A stretch of DNA of 64,000 nt, from contig NZ_LMKQ01000001.1 of the NCBI RefSeq assembly GCF_001421565.1, positions 2,694,322 through 2,758,321 on the forward strand, in the 5' to 3' direction. The number at the start of each line of letters is the position of its first letter. Within the stretch, counting starts at the first letter, position 1. The notes under the pieces were generated by a model. The model did no database searches. It saw only the letters and a list, made by a program, of their open reading frames with translations, and had not been told where the DNA came from. Positions 18,608 to 27,097 of this stretch are shown one piece after another. The stretch is from Agromyces sp. Leaf222. GTDB taxonomy: Bacteria; Actinomycetota; Actinomycetes; Actinomycetales; Microbacteriaceae. A program made the position numbers and the translations under genes.

Positions 18608-19216
18608 ATGGGCTCCGACCACTACTTCTCCGCGTCTCCTCGGAGCAATGCCAGCACCCGCACCATCAGCGTCCGCCTCGCGGGCCGCGACCTCGAACTC
18701 TCGACCGCGGCCGGGGTGTTCAGCCCCGAGCACCTCGACCAGGGCACCTCGCTGCTGCTCGACACGGTTCCGGCACCGCCGGCGACCGGCGACCTGCTCG
18801 ATCTCGGCACCGGGTGGGGGCCGATCGCCCTGTCGCTCGCGCTGCAGGCTCCCGAGGCAACGGTGTGGGCCGTCGACGTCAACGAACGGGCACTCGACCT
18901 CGTGCGCCGCAACGCCGCCCGCCTCGGCCTCACGAACATCAACGCCGTGCTGCCCTCGGATGTTCCCGACGGTGTCGCGTTCGGCACGATCTGGTCGAAC
19001 CCGCCCATCCGGGTCGGCAAGCAGGAGCTGCACGCGATGCTCGAGCTCTGGCTCCCCCGGCTCGCCGACGACGCGACCGCCTGGCTCGTCGTCGCGAAGC
19101 ACCTCGGCGCCGAATCGCTGCAGCGATGGCTCGGCGACGGCCTCGGACTCGACGTCGAGCGCGCGGCGAACTCCAAGGGGTTCCGCGTGCTCACGGCCGG
19201 GCGTCGGGCGGCCTGA
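18608..19216 (+). CDS. class I SAM-dependent methyltransferase, RsmC/RlmG type
   Basis: A 202-residue small-domain methyltransferase of the MTS family, which methylates guanine N2 in rRNA (RsmC for G1207, RlmG). Motif I is LDLGTGWGPIALSLA near residue 65, the acidic motif II is WAVDVNERAL, and the catalytic NPP motif is in WSNPPIRVGK. It lacks the N-terminal non-catalytic domain of E. coli RsmC, as usual in actinobacteria. ATG 18608 follows TACCGT by 6 bases, suggesting a leaderless start. Converges on dapF. The exact rRNA target is unknown. Confidence 0.85.
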   Translation: MGSDHYFSASPRSNASTRTISVRLAGRDLELSTAAGVFSPEHLDQGTSLLLDTVPAPPATGDLLDLGTGWGPIALSLALQAPEATVWAVDVNERALDLVRRNAARLGLTNINAVLPSDVPDGVAFGTIWSNPPIRVGKQELHAMLELWLPRLADDATAWLVVAKHLGAESLQRWLGDGLGLDVERAANSKGFRVLTAGRRAA

Positions 19217-19298
19217 CCGCACGACCCGCACACCGCTCGAGGCGGGCAGCACGCGGCATCCGCTCGCTCCGAGGAGGGCGGTGACGGATGTCGCGGGC

Positions 19299-20180
19299 TC
19301 AGGCGAGCGCGAGCACGCCGTCGAAGACGAGCTCGGCCGGCCCCGAGAGCGCCACGTGCTCACCATCGGATGCCGCGAACATGCGCACCCCCACGACCCC
19401 GCCCGGCACCTGCACGCGCCAGTCGTCGGGCGCACCGCTGCCGGCCCAGAACCGCACGGCCAGCGCGGACGCGACCGCACCCGTGCCGCACGAGAGCGTC
19501 TCGCCGGAGCCGCGCTCGTGCACGCGCATGCGGATGCGCCCCACGCCGGCCTCGACGAGCGGCTCCGACGGCACGACGAACTCGACGTTCGCCCCCGCCG
19601 CCGGCTCGGGATCGAGGATGGGCAGGTACGCGAGGTCGAGGCCTGCGAGCTCGTCGTCGTCGGCGAGGGCCACGACCACGTGCGGATTGCCGACGTCGAT
19701 GCCGAGCCCCGGACGCGCGACCGAGAGGCCCTTCGCCCGCACGAGCGGCTCGCCGCCCTCGCGTCGCCAGAGGCCCATGTCGACCTCGAAGCCGTTCTCG
19801 GCGAGGCTCACCCGGCGCACGCCCGCGCGAGTGCCGATCGCGATCGATGCGCCCGGCGCGAGCTGAACGAGCCCCTGATCGATGAGGAAGCGGGTGAAGA
19901 CGCGCACGCCGTTGCCGCACATCTCGGAGACCGAGCCGTCGGCGTTCCAGTAGTCCATGAACCAGACGGCCTCGGGGTCTTCATCGAGGGCGGATGCCCC
20001 GTCGCCGAGATTCTCCGAGCGCACCGCACGGATCAGGCCGTCGCCGCCGACGCCGAAGTGGCGGTCGCAGACGGCCGCGATCTGCGTGGGCGAGAGCACC
20101 GTGTCGCCGTCGGGATCGGCGAACAGCACGAAGTCGTTGCCGGTGCCGTGGCCCTTGGTGAAGCGCAGGTCGAAGGACAT
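19299..20180 (-). CDS. dapF: diaminopimelate epimerase
   Basis: Converts LL- to meso-diaminopimelate for peptidoglycan and lysine (293 residues). Both catalytic cysteines are present: SEMCGNGVR (Cys near 88) and [11 protein letters not shown] near residue 230. The N-terminal [12 protein letters not shown] is typical. It lies 4 bases downstream of miaA; TAGACT overlapping the miaA stop sits 6 bases before the ATG, so dapF may also have its own leaderless promoter inside the operon. Confidence 0.96.
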   Translation of the reverse strand: MSFDLRFTKGHGTGNDFVLFADPDGDTVLSPTQIAAVCDRHFGVGGDGLIRAVRSENLGDGASALDEDPEAVWFMDYWNADGSVSEMCGNGVRVFTRFLIDQGLVQLAPGASIAIGTRAGVRRVSLAENGFEVDMGLWRREGGEPLVRAKGLSVARPGLGIDVGNPHVVVALADDDELAGLDLAYLPILDPEPAAGANVEFVVPSEPLVEAGVGRIRMRVHERGSGETLSCGTGAVASALAVRFWAGSGAPDDWRVQVPGGVVGVRMFAASDGEHVALSGPAELVFDGVLALA

Positions 20181-20184
20181 CTGT

Positions 20185-21105
20185 TCAGTCTATGGCCGCC
20201 TGGCGGGCCAGCTCGCCGGCCCTGGCGTGCGGGTCGCCGGCGTCCAGTTCGACCGCCTCACGGTACCGCCGGAACCAGCCAACCTGTCGCCTGGCGTAGG
20301 TTCGCGTGAGCTGCTGCGTCTCGGAGATCGCGTCGGACTGGGCCATGCGCCCCTGGAGTTCGGCGAGGGCCTGCGCGTAGCCGATCGCGCGCCGCGCGGT
20401 GATGCCCTGCTCGAGCCCGAGCGGCACGAGGTCGCGCACCTCGTCGACCAGCCCGTCGTGCCACATGCGCGCGGCACGGGCGTCGAGACGCTCGACGAGC
20501 TGCGCGCGCTCGGTGCGCAGGTGCACGATGCGGTGGTCGCGCCACGGCACCGGCTCGTCGGGCAGACGTGCCGCCTTCGGCTCCCCGGTCACCTCGATGA
20601 CCTCGAGCGCCCGCACGATGCGTCGGCCGTTGGCGGCGTCGACCCCCGCTGCGGTCTCGGCGTCGATCTCGCGAAGACGCGCGTGCAGCAGCCCGGGTCC
20701 GAGCTCGAGGAGCTCGGCCTCGAGCCGGGCGCGGACCGCCGCGTCGGTTCCCGGGAAGCGGAAGTCGTGGATCACCGACGAGATGTAGAGCCCCGAACCG
20801 CCGACGAGCAGGGCGACCCGCCCCCGGGCGATGATCTCGTCGATGCACGCGCGCGCCTCGCGCTGGTACGCGGCGACGGATGCCTCGTCGATGACGTCGA
20901 GCACGTCGAGCAGGTGGTGCGGCACGCCGCGGCGCTCGTCGAGCGAGAGCTTCGCGGTGCCGATGTCCATGCCGCGGTACAGCTGCATGGCGTCGGCGTT
21001 GACGACCTCGGACTCGCGCCCGCCGCGCGCGAACGACTCGGCCAGGTCGAGCGCGAAGTCGGACTTGCCGGTGCCGGTCGCGCCGACCACCGCGATCAGC
21101 GTCAT
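20185..21105 (-). CDS. miaA: tRNA dimethylallyltransferase
   Basis: Adds a dimethylallyl group to A37 of tRNAs reading UNN codons (306 residues). The P-loop is [14 protein letters not shown] at residues 5-18. [15 protein letters not shown] and [15 protein letters not shown] are family signatures. ATG 21105 follows GAGGGG at about 6 bases; the upstream extension of the frame is an artefact inside the gap to miaB. It lies immediately after miaB, so both enzymes of ms2i6A37 synthesis are made together. Confidence 0.96.
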   Translation of the reverse strand: MTLIAVVGATGTGKSDFALDLAESFARGGRESEVVNADAMQLYRGMDIGTAKLSLDERRGVPHHLLDVLDVIDEASVAAYQREARACIDEIIARGRVALLVGGSGLYISSVIHDFRFPGTDAAVRARLEAELLELGPGLLHARLREIDAETAAGVDAANGRRIVRALEVIEVTGEPKAARLPDEPVPWRDHRIVHLRTERAQLVERLDARAARMWHDGLVDEVRDLVPLGLEQGITARRAIGYAQALAELQGRMAQSDAISETQQLTRTYARRQVGWFRRYREAVELDAGDPHARAGELARQAAID

Positions 21106-21121
21106 GCGTCGCCCCTCGCGC

Positions 21122-22750
21122 TCAGCGGAGGTCGTCGTCGACGTCGTAGATGGGGAACGTGCCGAAGCCCGGCTTGATGAGCGGCTCGTTCGTCGCCGGC
21201 AGCACGCGCACCGAGGGAAGCCCGAGGGAGACGCGCGCCGCGCCGCCGCTGGCGGTTGCGGCGCCCGGAGCGACCGGCACGCCGCAGCTCTCGGCCTGCG
21301 AGCGATCCCAGGCGTCGCCGGAACGGGTGCGCCGGATCGCGAGCGGTGCTCCACCGGCCGAATCGGCGATGAGGTGGAACGGCGCAGCCTGCGTGATCGT
21401 GACGCTCACGACGTCGCCCGGCCGCGGCTGCTCGCTGCCCGCCGGAACCTCGAAGTGTACGAGCCTGCTGTCTTCGGCCCGACCGCTCAGGCGGTGCGTC
21501 TCGGCGTCCTTCTTGCCCTCGCCGGTGGAGACGAGCACCTCGACCTCATGGCCGACGAGCTTCTGGTTCTCCTCCCAGGAGATGCGGTCCTGGAGGGCGG
21601 CGAGTCGCTCGTAGCGCTCCTGCACGACCTCCTTGGGCACCTGGTCTTCCATGGTCGCGGCCGGAGTGCCAGGCCGGATCGAGTACTGGAACGTGAACGC
21701 CGAGGCGAAGCGGGCCGCCTCGACGACGCGCATGGTCGCGAGGAAGTCCTCTTCGGTCTCGCCGGGGAACCCGACGATGATGTCGGTCGAGATCGCCGCG
21801 TTCGGGATCTTCGCCCGCACCCGGTCGAGGATGCCGAGGAACTTCTCGGAGCGGTACGACCGTCGCATGGCCTTCAGGATGCGGTCGGAGCCGGACTGCA
21901 GCGGCATGTGCAGCTGCGGCATCACCGCGGGCGTCTCGGCCATCGCGTCGATCACGTCGTCGGTGAACGCGGCCGGATGCGGGCTCGTGAAGCGGATGCG
22001 CTCGAGGCCCTCGATGTGCCCCGCAGCCCGCAGCAGCTTGCCGAACGCCTGCCGGTCGCCGAACTCGACGCCGTAGGAGTTGACGTTCTGGCCGAGCAGG
22101 GTGACCTCCATGGCGCCGTCGTCGACGAGCGCCTGCACCTCGGCGAGGATCTCTCCGGGACGGCGATCCTTCTCCTTGCCGCGGAGCGAGGGCACGATGC
22201 AGAAGGTGCACGTGTTGTTGCAGCCGACCGAGATCGAGACCCAGCCGCTGTACGTGGAGTCGCGCTTGGTGGGCAGCGTCGAGGGGAACACCTCGAGCGA
22301 GTCGAGGATCTCGAGCTGCGCCTCGTCGTTGTGCCTGGCCCGTTCGAGCAGGCTCGGCAGCGAGCCCATGTTGTGCGTGCCGAACACCACGTCGACCCAG
22401 GGCGCCTTCTCGAGGATGACGTTCTTGTCCTTCTGGGCGAGGCATCCGCCGACGGCGATCTGCATTCCAGCGTGACGGCGCTTCACGCCCGCGAGGTGGC
22501 CGAGGTTGCCGTACAGCTTGTTGTCGGCGTTCTCGCGCACGGCGCAGGTGTTGATGACCACGATGTCGGGCTCCGCCCCATCGGCGGGCACGTATCCGGC
22601 GGCCTCGAGCGAACCGGAGAGCCGCTCGGAGTCGTGCACGTTCATCTGGCAACCGAACGTTCGAACCTCGTAGGTGCGCGGACGGACGGCATCGTCGTTC
22701 GACTCGGCGGCGACGGCATCTGCGACCGCGGTCTCGTGAATGGTGCTCAT
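21122..22750 (-). CDS. miaB: tRNA-2-methylthio-N6-dimethylallyladenosine synthase
   Basis: Radical-SAM methylthiotransferase that thiomethylates i6A37 (542 residues). The UPF0004 domain has Cys in [16 protein letters not shown] and VGGCLAQ for the auxiliary cluster. The radical-SAM CxxxCxxC is [14 protein letters not shown] domain follows. After the TRAM domain comes a tail of about 80 residues rich in Ala, Gly and Pro and ending [11 protein letters not shown], longer than in E. coli MiaB. Transcribed with miaA and dapF, downstream of recX. Confidence 0.96.
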   Translation of the reverse strand: MSTIHETAVADAVAAESNDDAVRPRTYEVRTFGCQMNVHDSERLSGSLEAAGYVPADGAEPDIVVINTCAVRENADNKLYGNLGHLAGVKRRHAGMQIAVGGCLAQKDKNVILEKAPWVDVVFGTHNMGSLPSLLERARHNDEAQLEILDSLEVFPSTLPTKRDSTYSGWVSISVGCNNTCTFCIVPSLRGKEKDRRPGEILAEVQALVDDGAMEVTLLGQNVNSYGVEFGDRQAFGKLLRAAGHIEGLERIRFTSPHPAAFTDDVIDAMAETPAVMPQLHMPLQSGSDRILKAMRRSYRSEKFLGILDRVRAKIPNAAISTDIIVGFPGETEEDFLATMRVVEAARFASAFTFQYSIRPGTPAATMEDQVPKEVVQERYERLAALQDRISWEENQKLVGHEVEVLVSTGEGKKDAETHRLSGRAEDSRLVHFEVPAGSEQPRPGDVVSVTITQAAPFHLIADSAGGAPLAIRRTRSGDAWDRSQAESCGVPVAPGAATASGGAARVSLGLPSVRVLPATNEPLIKPGFGTFPIYDVDDDLR

Positions 22751-22762
22751 GATCGCATCAGT

Positions 22763-23635
22763 TTACGAGCCATCGGCTGCGAGTACCTCTGTCACCACCT
22801 GCCGAACCACGTCTCCGGCGTAGCCGCGCCGCTGCAGGAACGCCGAGAGGCGCCGCTCGGCCGTCTGACGGTCGAGGCCGCGCAGCTGCCTGGCCCGCCG
22901 TTCCGCGGTCGCGCGCGCATTGTCGAACTCGGTCTCGGGGTCGAGGTCGGCGATGGCCGTGCGGGCCTCGTCGCCGACGATGCCGCGCCGCGTGAGCTCC
23001 TGCAGGATTGCCCCGCTGCCGCGACCGCGACGCTCGGAGCCCACGTGCACGAGTTGTTCGGCGAGCCGCGCATCGTCGAGGTAGCCGAGTCGCTCGTAGC
23101 GCTCGATCCACTCCTCGATCTCGATCTCGTGGAGGCCGTGCTCGGCGAGGACCTTGCGCACCTCGGCGACCGAGAGCGCCGAGCGCCGCAGTCGGGACAC
23201 GACGAGCCGGTCGATGCGTTCGTCTCGCTGCGGACCCGTCTCGGCATCGCGCTCGTCGACGGCGTCACCCTCGTCGCGGCCATCGCGCCCAGCCGCGCCG
23301 AACCGACGGCGGGAGTCCGAAGACGATCGGCGAGCCCGGCCGAAGTCGCTGACCTTCGCGGAGCGCTCGGCTCGGCCGTCACCGCCGGAACGCCCACCGC
23401 GGGCGAGTCCCGAACGCGCTCGGCGATCGTTCACCTCTGCGTCAACGCCCGCGCCATCGTCGCCCACGCCGTCGTCGCCCGAGATGGTCTCGGCGTTCGA
23501 GGCGTCGGCGTCATCAGCCCCGCTCTCCTCATCGGCGAACGGTTCGGTTGCGTCGGAACCCACCGCCGACGTCACACCGGGCGTCGCCCAGGGAAGGTAC
23601 GAGACCGGGGCGAGGTGCTCTGACGCGTCATTCAT
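22763..23635 (-). CDS. recX: RecX regulatory protein with a long acidic N-terminal extension
   Basis: Modulates RecA filaments and activity; it lies 37 bases after recA. The conserved RecX helices occupy roughly residues 140-290 (RLVVSRLRRSALSVAEVRKVL, GYLDDARLAEQLVHVGSERRGRGSGAILQELTRRGI, LQRRGYAGDVVRQVV). The first 130 or so residues are acidic and low in complexity (many Asp, Glu, Ser, Gly, Arg) and have no place in a standard RecX of 150-190 residues. ATG 23635 follows GAGAGGAG by 5 bases, so the extension appears to be translated. Confidence 0.93.
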   Translation of the reverse strand: MNDASEHLAPVSYLPWATPGVTSAVGSDATEPFADEESGADDADASNAETISGDDGVGDDGAGVDAEVNDRRARSGLARGGRSGGDGRAERSAKVSDFGRARRSSSDSRRRFGAAGRDGRDEGDAVDERDAETGPQRDERIDRLVVSRLRRSALSVAEVRKVLAEHGLHEIEIEEWIERYERLGYLDDARLAEQLVHVGSERRGRGSGAILQELTRRGIVGDEARTAIADLDPETEFDNARATAERRARQLRGLDRQTAERRLSAFLQRRGYAGDVVRQVVTEVLAADGS

Positions 23636-23672
23636 GTCGGCTCCTCTCCCCGGTCTCATGCATCACGATGAC

Positions 23673-24755
23673 TCAGGCACCCTTGCGAACTTGCTTCGGT
23701 GCGATCGGTTCGACGTTCGTCGGTGCCGCTGCAGCTGCCGCAGCACCCGCGGCGCCCGCGGGACCGATGCCGAGCTTGACGAGGATCTTCTTCTCGATGT
23801 CGGCGGCGATGTCGGGGTTGGACAGCAGGAAGTTGCGGGCGTTCTCTTTGCCCTGCCCGAGCTGGTCGCCGTCGTAGGTGTACCAGGCACCGGACTTCTT
23901 GACGATGGCCTGGTCGACGCCGTAGTCGATGAGGCTGCCCTCGCGCGAGATGCCGACGCCGTAGAGGATGTCGAACTCGGCCTGCTTGAAGGGCGGCGCC
24001 ATCTTGTTCTTGACGACCTTGACGCGGGTGCGGTTGCCGACCGCCTCGGTGCCGTCTTTCAGGGTCTCGATGCGGCGGATGTCGAGGCGCACCGAAGCGT
24101 AGAACTTCAGCGCCTTGCCGCCGGCGGTGGTCTCGGGGCTGCCGAAGAAGACACCGATCTTCTCGCGCAGCTGGTTGATGAAGATCATCGTGGTGTTCGT
24201 CTGGTTGAGACCACCCGTGAGCTTGCGGAGCGCCTGCGACATGAGGCGGGCCTGCAGACCGACGTGGGAATCGCCCATCTCGCCCTCGATCTCGGCACGC
24301 GGCACGAGCGCGGCGACGGAGTCGATGACGATGAGGTCGATGGAGCCGGACCGCACGAGCATGTCCGCGATCTCGAGGGCCTGCTCGCCCGTGTCGGGCT
24401 GCGAGACGAGGAGCGCATCGATGTCGACGCCGAGCTTCTTGGCGTACTCGGGGTCGAGCGCGTGCTCGGCGTCGACGAATGCCGCGATGCCGCCGGCGCG
24501 CTGTGCATTCGCGATCGCGTGCAGCGTGAGCGTGGTCTTGCCCGAGGACTCGGGGCCGTAGATCTCGATGATGCGGCCGCGGGGCAGGCCGCCGACGCCG
24601 AGTGCGACGTCGAGCGCGATGGAACCGGTGGGGATGACCTCGACCGGAGCGCGGTCTTCGCTGCCGAGCCGCATCACCGAGCCCTTGCCGAATTGGCGGT
24701 CGATCTGGGCGAGGGCGGTTTCGAGGGCTTTCTCGCGGTCTACTGCGGATGGCAT
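23673..24755 (-). CDS. recA: RecA recombinase
   Basis: Homologous-recombination ATPase and SOS co-protease (360 residues). Walker A GPESSGKT at 67-74, Walker B region [10 protein letters not shown], loop L2 region [31 protein letters not shown]. The C-terminus is an Ala-rich tail. GAAGGAG precedes ATG 24755. Two SOS boxes lie 210-255 bases upstream, next to a candidate -10, and a 12-bp hairpin sits in the leader, so damage-inducible and possibly post-initiation control are likely. Followed by recX. Confidence 0.99.
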   Translation of the reverse strand: MPSAVDREKALETALAQIDRQFGKGSVMRLGSEDRAPVEVIPTGSIALDVALGVGGLPRGRIIEIYGPESSGKTTLTLHAIANAQRAGGIAAFVDAEHALDPEYAKKLGVDIDALLVSQPDTGEQALEIADMLVRSGSIDLIVIDSVAALVPRAEIEGEMGDSHVGLQARLMSQALRKLTGGLNQTNTTMIFINQLREKIGVFFGSPETTAGGKALKFYASVRLDIRRIETLKDGTEAVGNRTRVKVVKNKMAPPFKQAEFDILYGVGISREGSLIDYGVDQAIVKKSGAWYTYDGDQLGQGKENARNFLLSNPDIAADIEKKILVKLGIGPAGAAGAAAAAAAPTNVEPIAPKQVRKGA

Positions 24756-24885
24756 GTGGGGCTCCTTCGGTGAATGATGCGGCTGCCTCTAGGCTGTCGT
24801 TGCTCGTGCGGGCCGTGACCTGCGACGTCTGGCGACAAGGCGGTTGCGGTGTGTTCCGACGCTTCGACCGTATGGTCGGCCACCG

Positions 24886-24914
24886 ACATCCGTCACGTGG
24901 ACCGTGACGGATGT
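24886..24914 (-). promoter_or_regulatory. hairpin in the recA 5' leader
   Basis: ACATCCGTCACG (24886-24897) pairs perfectly with 24903-24914 around a 5-base loop. It lies between the candidate SOS-controlled -10 and the recA start, about 130 bases before the ATG. It might be an attenuator, an mRNA-stabilising stem, or the terminator of the DUF3046 gene. No T-run follows. Confidence 0.6.
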
Positions 24915-24947
24915 GGAAAGCAGCGTCGTGCCTCCTGCTTGTTGAGG

Positions 24948-24953
24948 AGCCTA
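24948..24953 (-). promoter_or_regulatory. candidate SOS-controlled -10 of recA
   Basis: TAGGCT on the minus strand, 10 bases downstream of the SOS box at 24964-24977, which would cover the -35 region. This gives a leader of roughly 185 bases. Confidence 0.5.
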
Positions 24954-24963
24954 TCCTCGAATC

Positions 24964-24977
24964 CGAACGGATGTTCG
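24964..24977. promoter_or_regulatory. LexA (SOS) box upstream of recA, perfect
   Basis: CGAACGGATGTTCG is a perfect CGAAC-N4-GTTCG box, placed over the -35 region of the candidate recA promoter. Confidence 0.85.
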
Positions 24978-24993
24978 AACGACGCGCCGCGTG

Positions 24994-25009
24994 TCGAACA
25001 CGTGTTCAC
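24994..25009. promoter_or_regulatory. second LexA (SOS) box upstream of recA
   Basis: TCGAACACGTGTTCAC matches TCGAAC-N4-GTTCGA except near the right end. Its centre is about 31 bases from that of the first box, so two LexA dimers could bind side by side. Confidence 0.75.
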
Positions 25010-25027
25010 CCGCCCTCGGGCGTGTGG

Positions 25028-25267
25028 TCAGAGCGACGCGCCACTGCCCTCGGGCGTCGGGCGACCGACGCCGTGCCGGCGCTGCTCGGGCACGTCGGCC
25101 GCATCGCAGAGCGCGATCCAGACCTCGCGCGCACCGACGCCGTCTGCCAGGGCCTCGCGGGCGGTGCGGCCGCCGACGCCCATGAGCGCGAGGTCGTTCA
25201 CCACGACGGCGCCGTACCCCGCGCCGAACTCGTGCTCGACGGCGATCTGGAACTCGCTCAGCTTCAT
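25028..25267 (-). CDS. DUF3046 domain-containing small protein
   Basis: A 79-residue protein of the DUF3046 family that sits directly upstream of recA in many actinobacteria. MKLSEFQIAVEHEFG and TAREALADGVGAREVWIALCDAADVPEQRRHG are the recognisable parts. GCAGGAGG precedes the ATG. Its function is unknown. It is separated from clgR by a strong hairpin, and its 3' end is next to the SOS boxes of recA. Confidence 0.9.
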   Translation of the reverse strand: MKLSEFQIAVEHEFGAGYGAVVVNDLALMGVGGRTAREALADGVGAREVWIALCDAADVPEQRRHGVGRPTPEGSGASL

Positions 25268-25300
25268 CTGGCCTCCTGCAGCACTCGAAGGGGGAACGCA

Positions 25301-25330
25301 CGAACGGCCGGTCTCAAGACCGGCCGTTCG
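25301..25330. terminator. terminator after clgR
   Basis: CGAACGGCCGGTC (25301-25313) pairs perfectly with 25318-25330 around loop TCAA, a 13-bp stem 20 bases downstream of the clgR stop. The DUF3046 gene must then have read-through or its own promoter in the 82-base gap. Confidence 0.85.
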
Positions 25331-25349
25331 GCATCGTGAATGTCGGGGA

Positions 25350-25658
25350 TCAGCGCACCATCAGGCCCGCGTCGAACTCTGCGACGAGCTCGTCGGGAAG
25401 GCTGTCGGGCACGACCGAGAGGCTCTCGAGCACCGCGAGGCGGTCTCCGACCTCGTGCATGATCACCGAGATGGGCGTGTCGAGTGCGTCGGCGACCGAC
25501 GCGAGAATCTCGGAGGACGCCTCCTTCTGACCGCGCTCGACCTCGCTGAGGTATCCGAGCGCGACGCTGGCCTTGGACGCCACCTGACGGAGCGTGCGGC
25601 CTTTCTGCAGTCGGAAGTCCCTCAATACATCGCCGATCTCCTGTCGAACCAGAACCAT
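25350..25658 (-). CDS. clgR: ClgR-like XRE-family regulator
   Basis: A 102-residue Cro/C1-type helix-turn-helix protein that matches ClgR, the activator of clp protease and stress genes in actinobacteria: MVLVRQEIGDVLRDFRLQKGRTLRQVASKASVALGYLSEVERGQKEASSE. Position after cinA is also the usual one. ClgR is normally removed by ClpP through a C-terminal LAA-like tail; here the protein ends FDAGLMVR, so the degron is not obvious. GAAGGAGG precedes the ATG. The regulatory targets are inferred from the family. Confidence 0.88.
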   Translation of the reverse strand: MVLVRQEIGDVLRDFRLQKGRTLRQVASKASVALGYLSEVERGQKEASSEILASVADALDTPISVIMHEVGDRLAVLESLSVVPDSLPDELVAEFDAGLMVR

Positions 25659-25851
25659 CGGGAACCTCCTTCAATCTGCCTGCGACTCCGCCGGAGCCGG
25701 AAACGGGAGCGTCAGTCTACCTGAAACTCGGTGCTTCCAACCTAGCGTCGCACACTGGGCCTTTCGTGTGAACCTGCAGGATGTAACAGGGTCTTCATGT
25801 GGAGTATTCCGGCGGGAACGGACGCGATTCGATCGGTCGGGTCCGTCGCCG
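25659..25851 (-). other. 193-base gap upstream of clgR
   Basis: No gene. TAGACT on the minus strand about 60 bases before the clgR ATG could be a -10, with TTGGAA at a short 15-base spacing. I do not see a clear ClgR box. Confidence 0.35.
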
Positions 25852-26400
25852 TCAGCGCGTCGCGCCTTCGTCGCCACTCTCGTCGTCGTCGTCGTCACGG
25901 AGCGCATCGAGCACGGCCGCGATCGCCGCGTCGACCGTCGCACGACGGATCTCGGAGCGGTCACCCTGCAGCGCGAGCTCGCGCACCTCGGTGCGATCGG
26001 CGATCGAGACACCCACGAAGACCACGCCGGGTGGCCTCCCGCCCTGCGGATCGGGGCCGGCCACGCCGGTCGTCGAGACGCCGATCGACGCCGATGCGCC
26101 CTGGACGGCGAGCACACGCCGCACACCCTCGGCCATGCCCGCCGCGACCTCGGGATGCACCGCACCCTCGCGCGCCAGCAGCTCAGCTGAGACGCCGAGC
26201 ACCGAATGCTTCAGGGCGGTCGCATAGGCGACCACTCCCCCGCGCACGACGGCCGAGGCTCCGGGTACCCGCACCAGTTCGGCGACGACCAGGCCGCCCG
26301 TGAGGGACTCCGCGACGGCGATCGTGAGGCCTCGTCGCGCGAGGAGTGAGACGAGCTCGGCCGATGGATCGAGGTCGGCCCGCGGCATCCGCTCGCCCAT
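25852..26400 (-). CDS. cinA: CinA C-terminal domain protein (nicotinamide-nucleotide amidase, PncC-like)
   Basis: A 182-residue single-domain CinA family protein. Family members of this length hydrolyse NMN to NaMN and ammonia. Signatures: TIAVAESLTGGLVVAELVRVPGAS, VVAYATALKHSVLGV, GVSTTGVAGPDPQGGRPPGVVFVGV. It lacks the N-terminal MoCF/COG1058 domain of full-length CinA. The start is ATG 26400, 5 bases after the pgsA stop; ATG 26388 is an alternative. It forms a pgsA-cinA pair, as in many actinobacteria. Confidence 0.93.
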   Translation of the reverse strand: MGERMPRADLDPSAELVSLLARRGLTIAVAESLTGGLVVAELVRVPGASAVVRGGVVAYATALKHSVLGVSAELLAREGAVHPEVAAGMAEGVRRVLAVQGASASIGVSTTGVAGPDPQGGRPPGVVFVGVSIADRTEVRELALQGDRSEIRRATVDAAIAAVLDALRDDDDDESGDEGATR

Positions 26401-26405
26401 CGTCG

Positions 26406-27017
26406 TCAGTTGCCGCTGCCGTCGGTGCGCTCGCTGCGCGCCAGGCGGATCGCGTCGCGCACGTAGAGGAGGCCGGACCAGAGGGTGAGCACGACGGCCG
26501 CCGTCATCAGCACGCCGTTGACCCAGTGGATCCACTCGCCAAACACCGTCCAGAGCGGTACGAGCGCGAACGAGATCGCGACGGCCTGCACGACGGTCTT
26601 CAGCTTGCCACCGGATGACGCGGGCACGACATTGCCCCGACGCAGCTCGACGAGCCGCCAGACCGTGATGCCGACCTCGCGTACGACGATGATCGCCGTG
26701 ACCCACCAGGGCAGCTCTCCGAGGATCGACAGGCAGACGAGCGCACCGCTCGTGAGGAGCTTGTCGGCGATCGGGTCGAGGATCTTGCCGAGATCGGTGA
26801 CGAGTCCTCGCGAACGCGCGATGTGCCCGTCGATGCCGTCGGTCGCGATCGCGATGATGAACAGTGCGGCGGCCGCCCACCGCAGCCATCCGTCGGCCCC
26901 GTCGTCGACGAGGAGCATCCAGAAGAAGATGGGCGCGAGCAGGATGCGCACGATCGTGATCGCGTTCGGCAGATTCCAGTTCGCCGATCGTCCGGAGCTA
27001 CCGGCGGAGGAGGTCAT
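26406..27017 (-). CDS. pgsA: CDP-diacylglycerol--glycerol-3-phosphate 3-phosphatidyltransferase
   Basis: Membrane enzyme making phosphatidylglycerol phosphate (203 residues from ATG 27017). The CDP-alcohol phosphotransferase motif is perfect, D-x2-DG-x2-AR-x8-G-x3-D-x3-D at residues 60-85 (from DGIDGHIAR to DPIAD). Several membrane helices follow. TATCCT lies 6 bases before the ATG, indicating a leaderless start and excluding the 22 extra codons upstream. Followed by cinA. A related actinobacterial enzyme (PgsA-like, phosphatidylinositol phosphate) is a possible alternative. Confidence 0.92.
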   Translation of the reverse strand: MTSSAGSSGRSANWNLPNAITIVRILLAPIFFWMLLVDDGADGWLRWAAAALFIIAIATDGIDGHIARSRGLVTDLGKILDPIADKLLTSGALVCLSILGELPWWVTAIIVVREVGITVWRLVELRRGNVVPASSGGKLKTVVQAVAISFALVPLWTVFGEWIHWVNGVLMTAAVVLTLWSGLLYVRDAIRLARSERTDGSGN

Positions 27018-27023
27018 GGGGCA

Positions 27024-27029
27024 AGGATA
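27024..27029 (-). promoter_or_regulatory. -10 box of pgsA, leaderless
   Basis: TATCCT on the minus strand, 6 bases before the pgsA ATG. Confidence 0.5.
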
Positions 27030-27097
27030 GCGGGATGCCGCCGGCGGCCGAGGTCGCGCCATGCTCGCGTGCACGGCTCGCACCCCGGCAGAGTCGT

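Noticed and set aside
16941..20309. A 1122-codon plus-strand ORF across hflX and dapF
   Set aside because: It runs antisense to two unmistakable genes and shows no family features.
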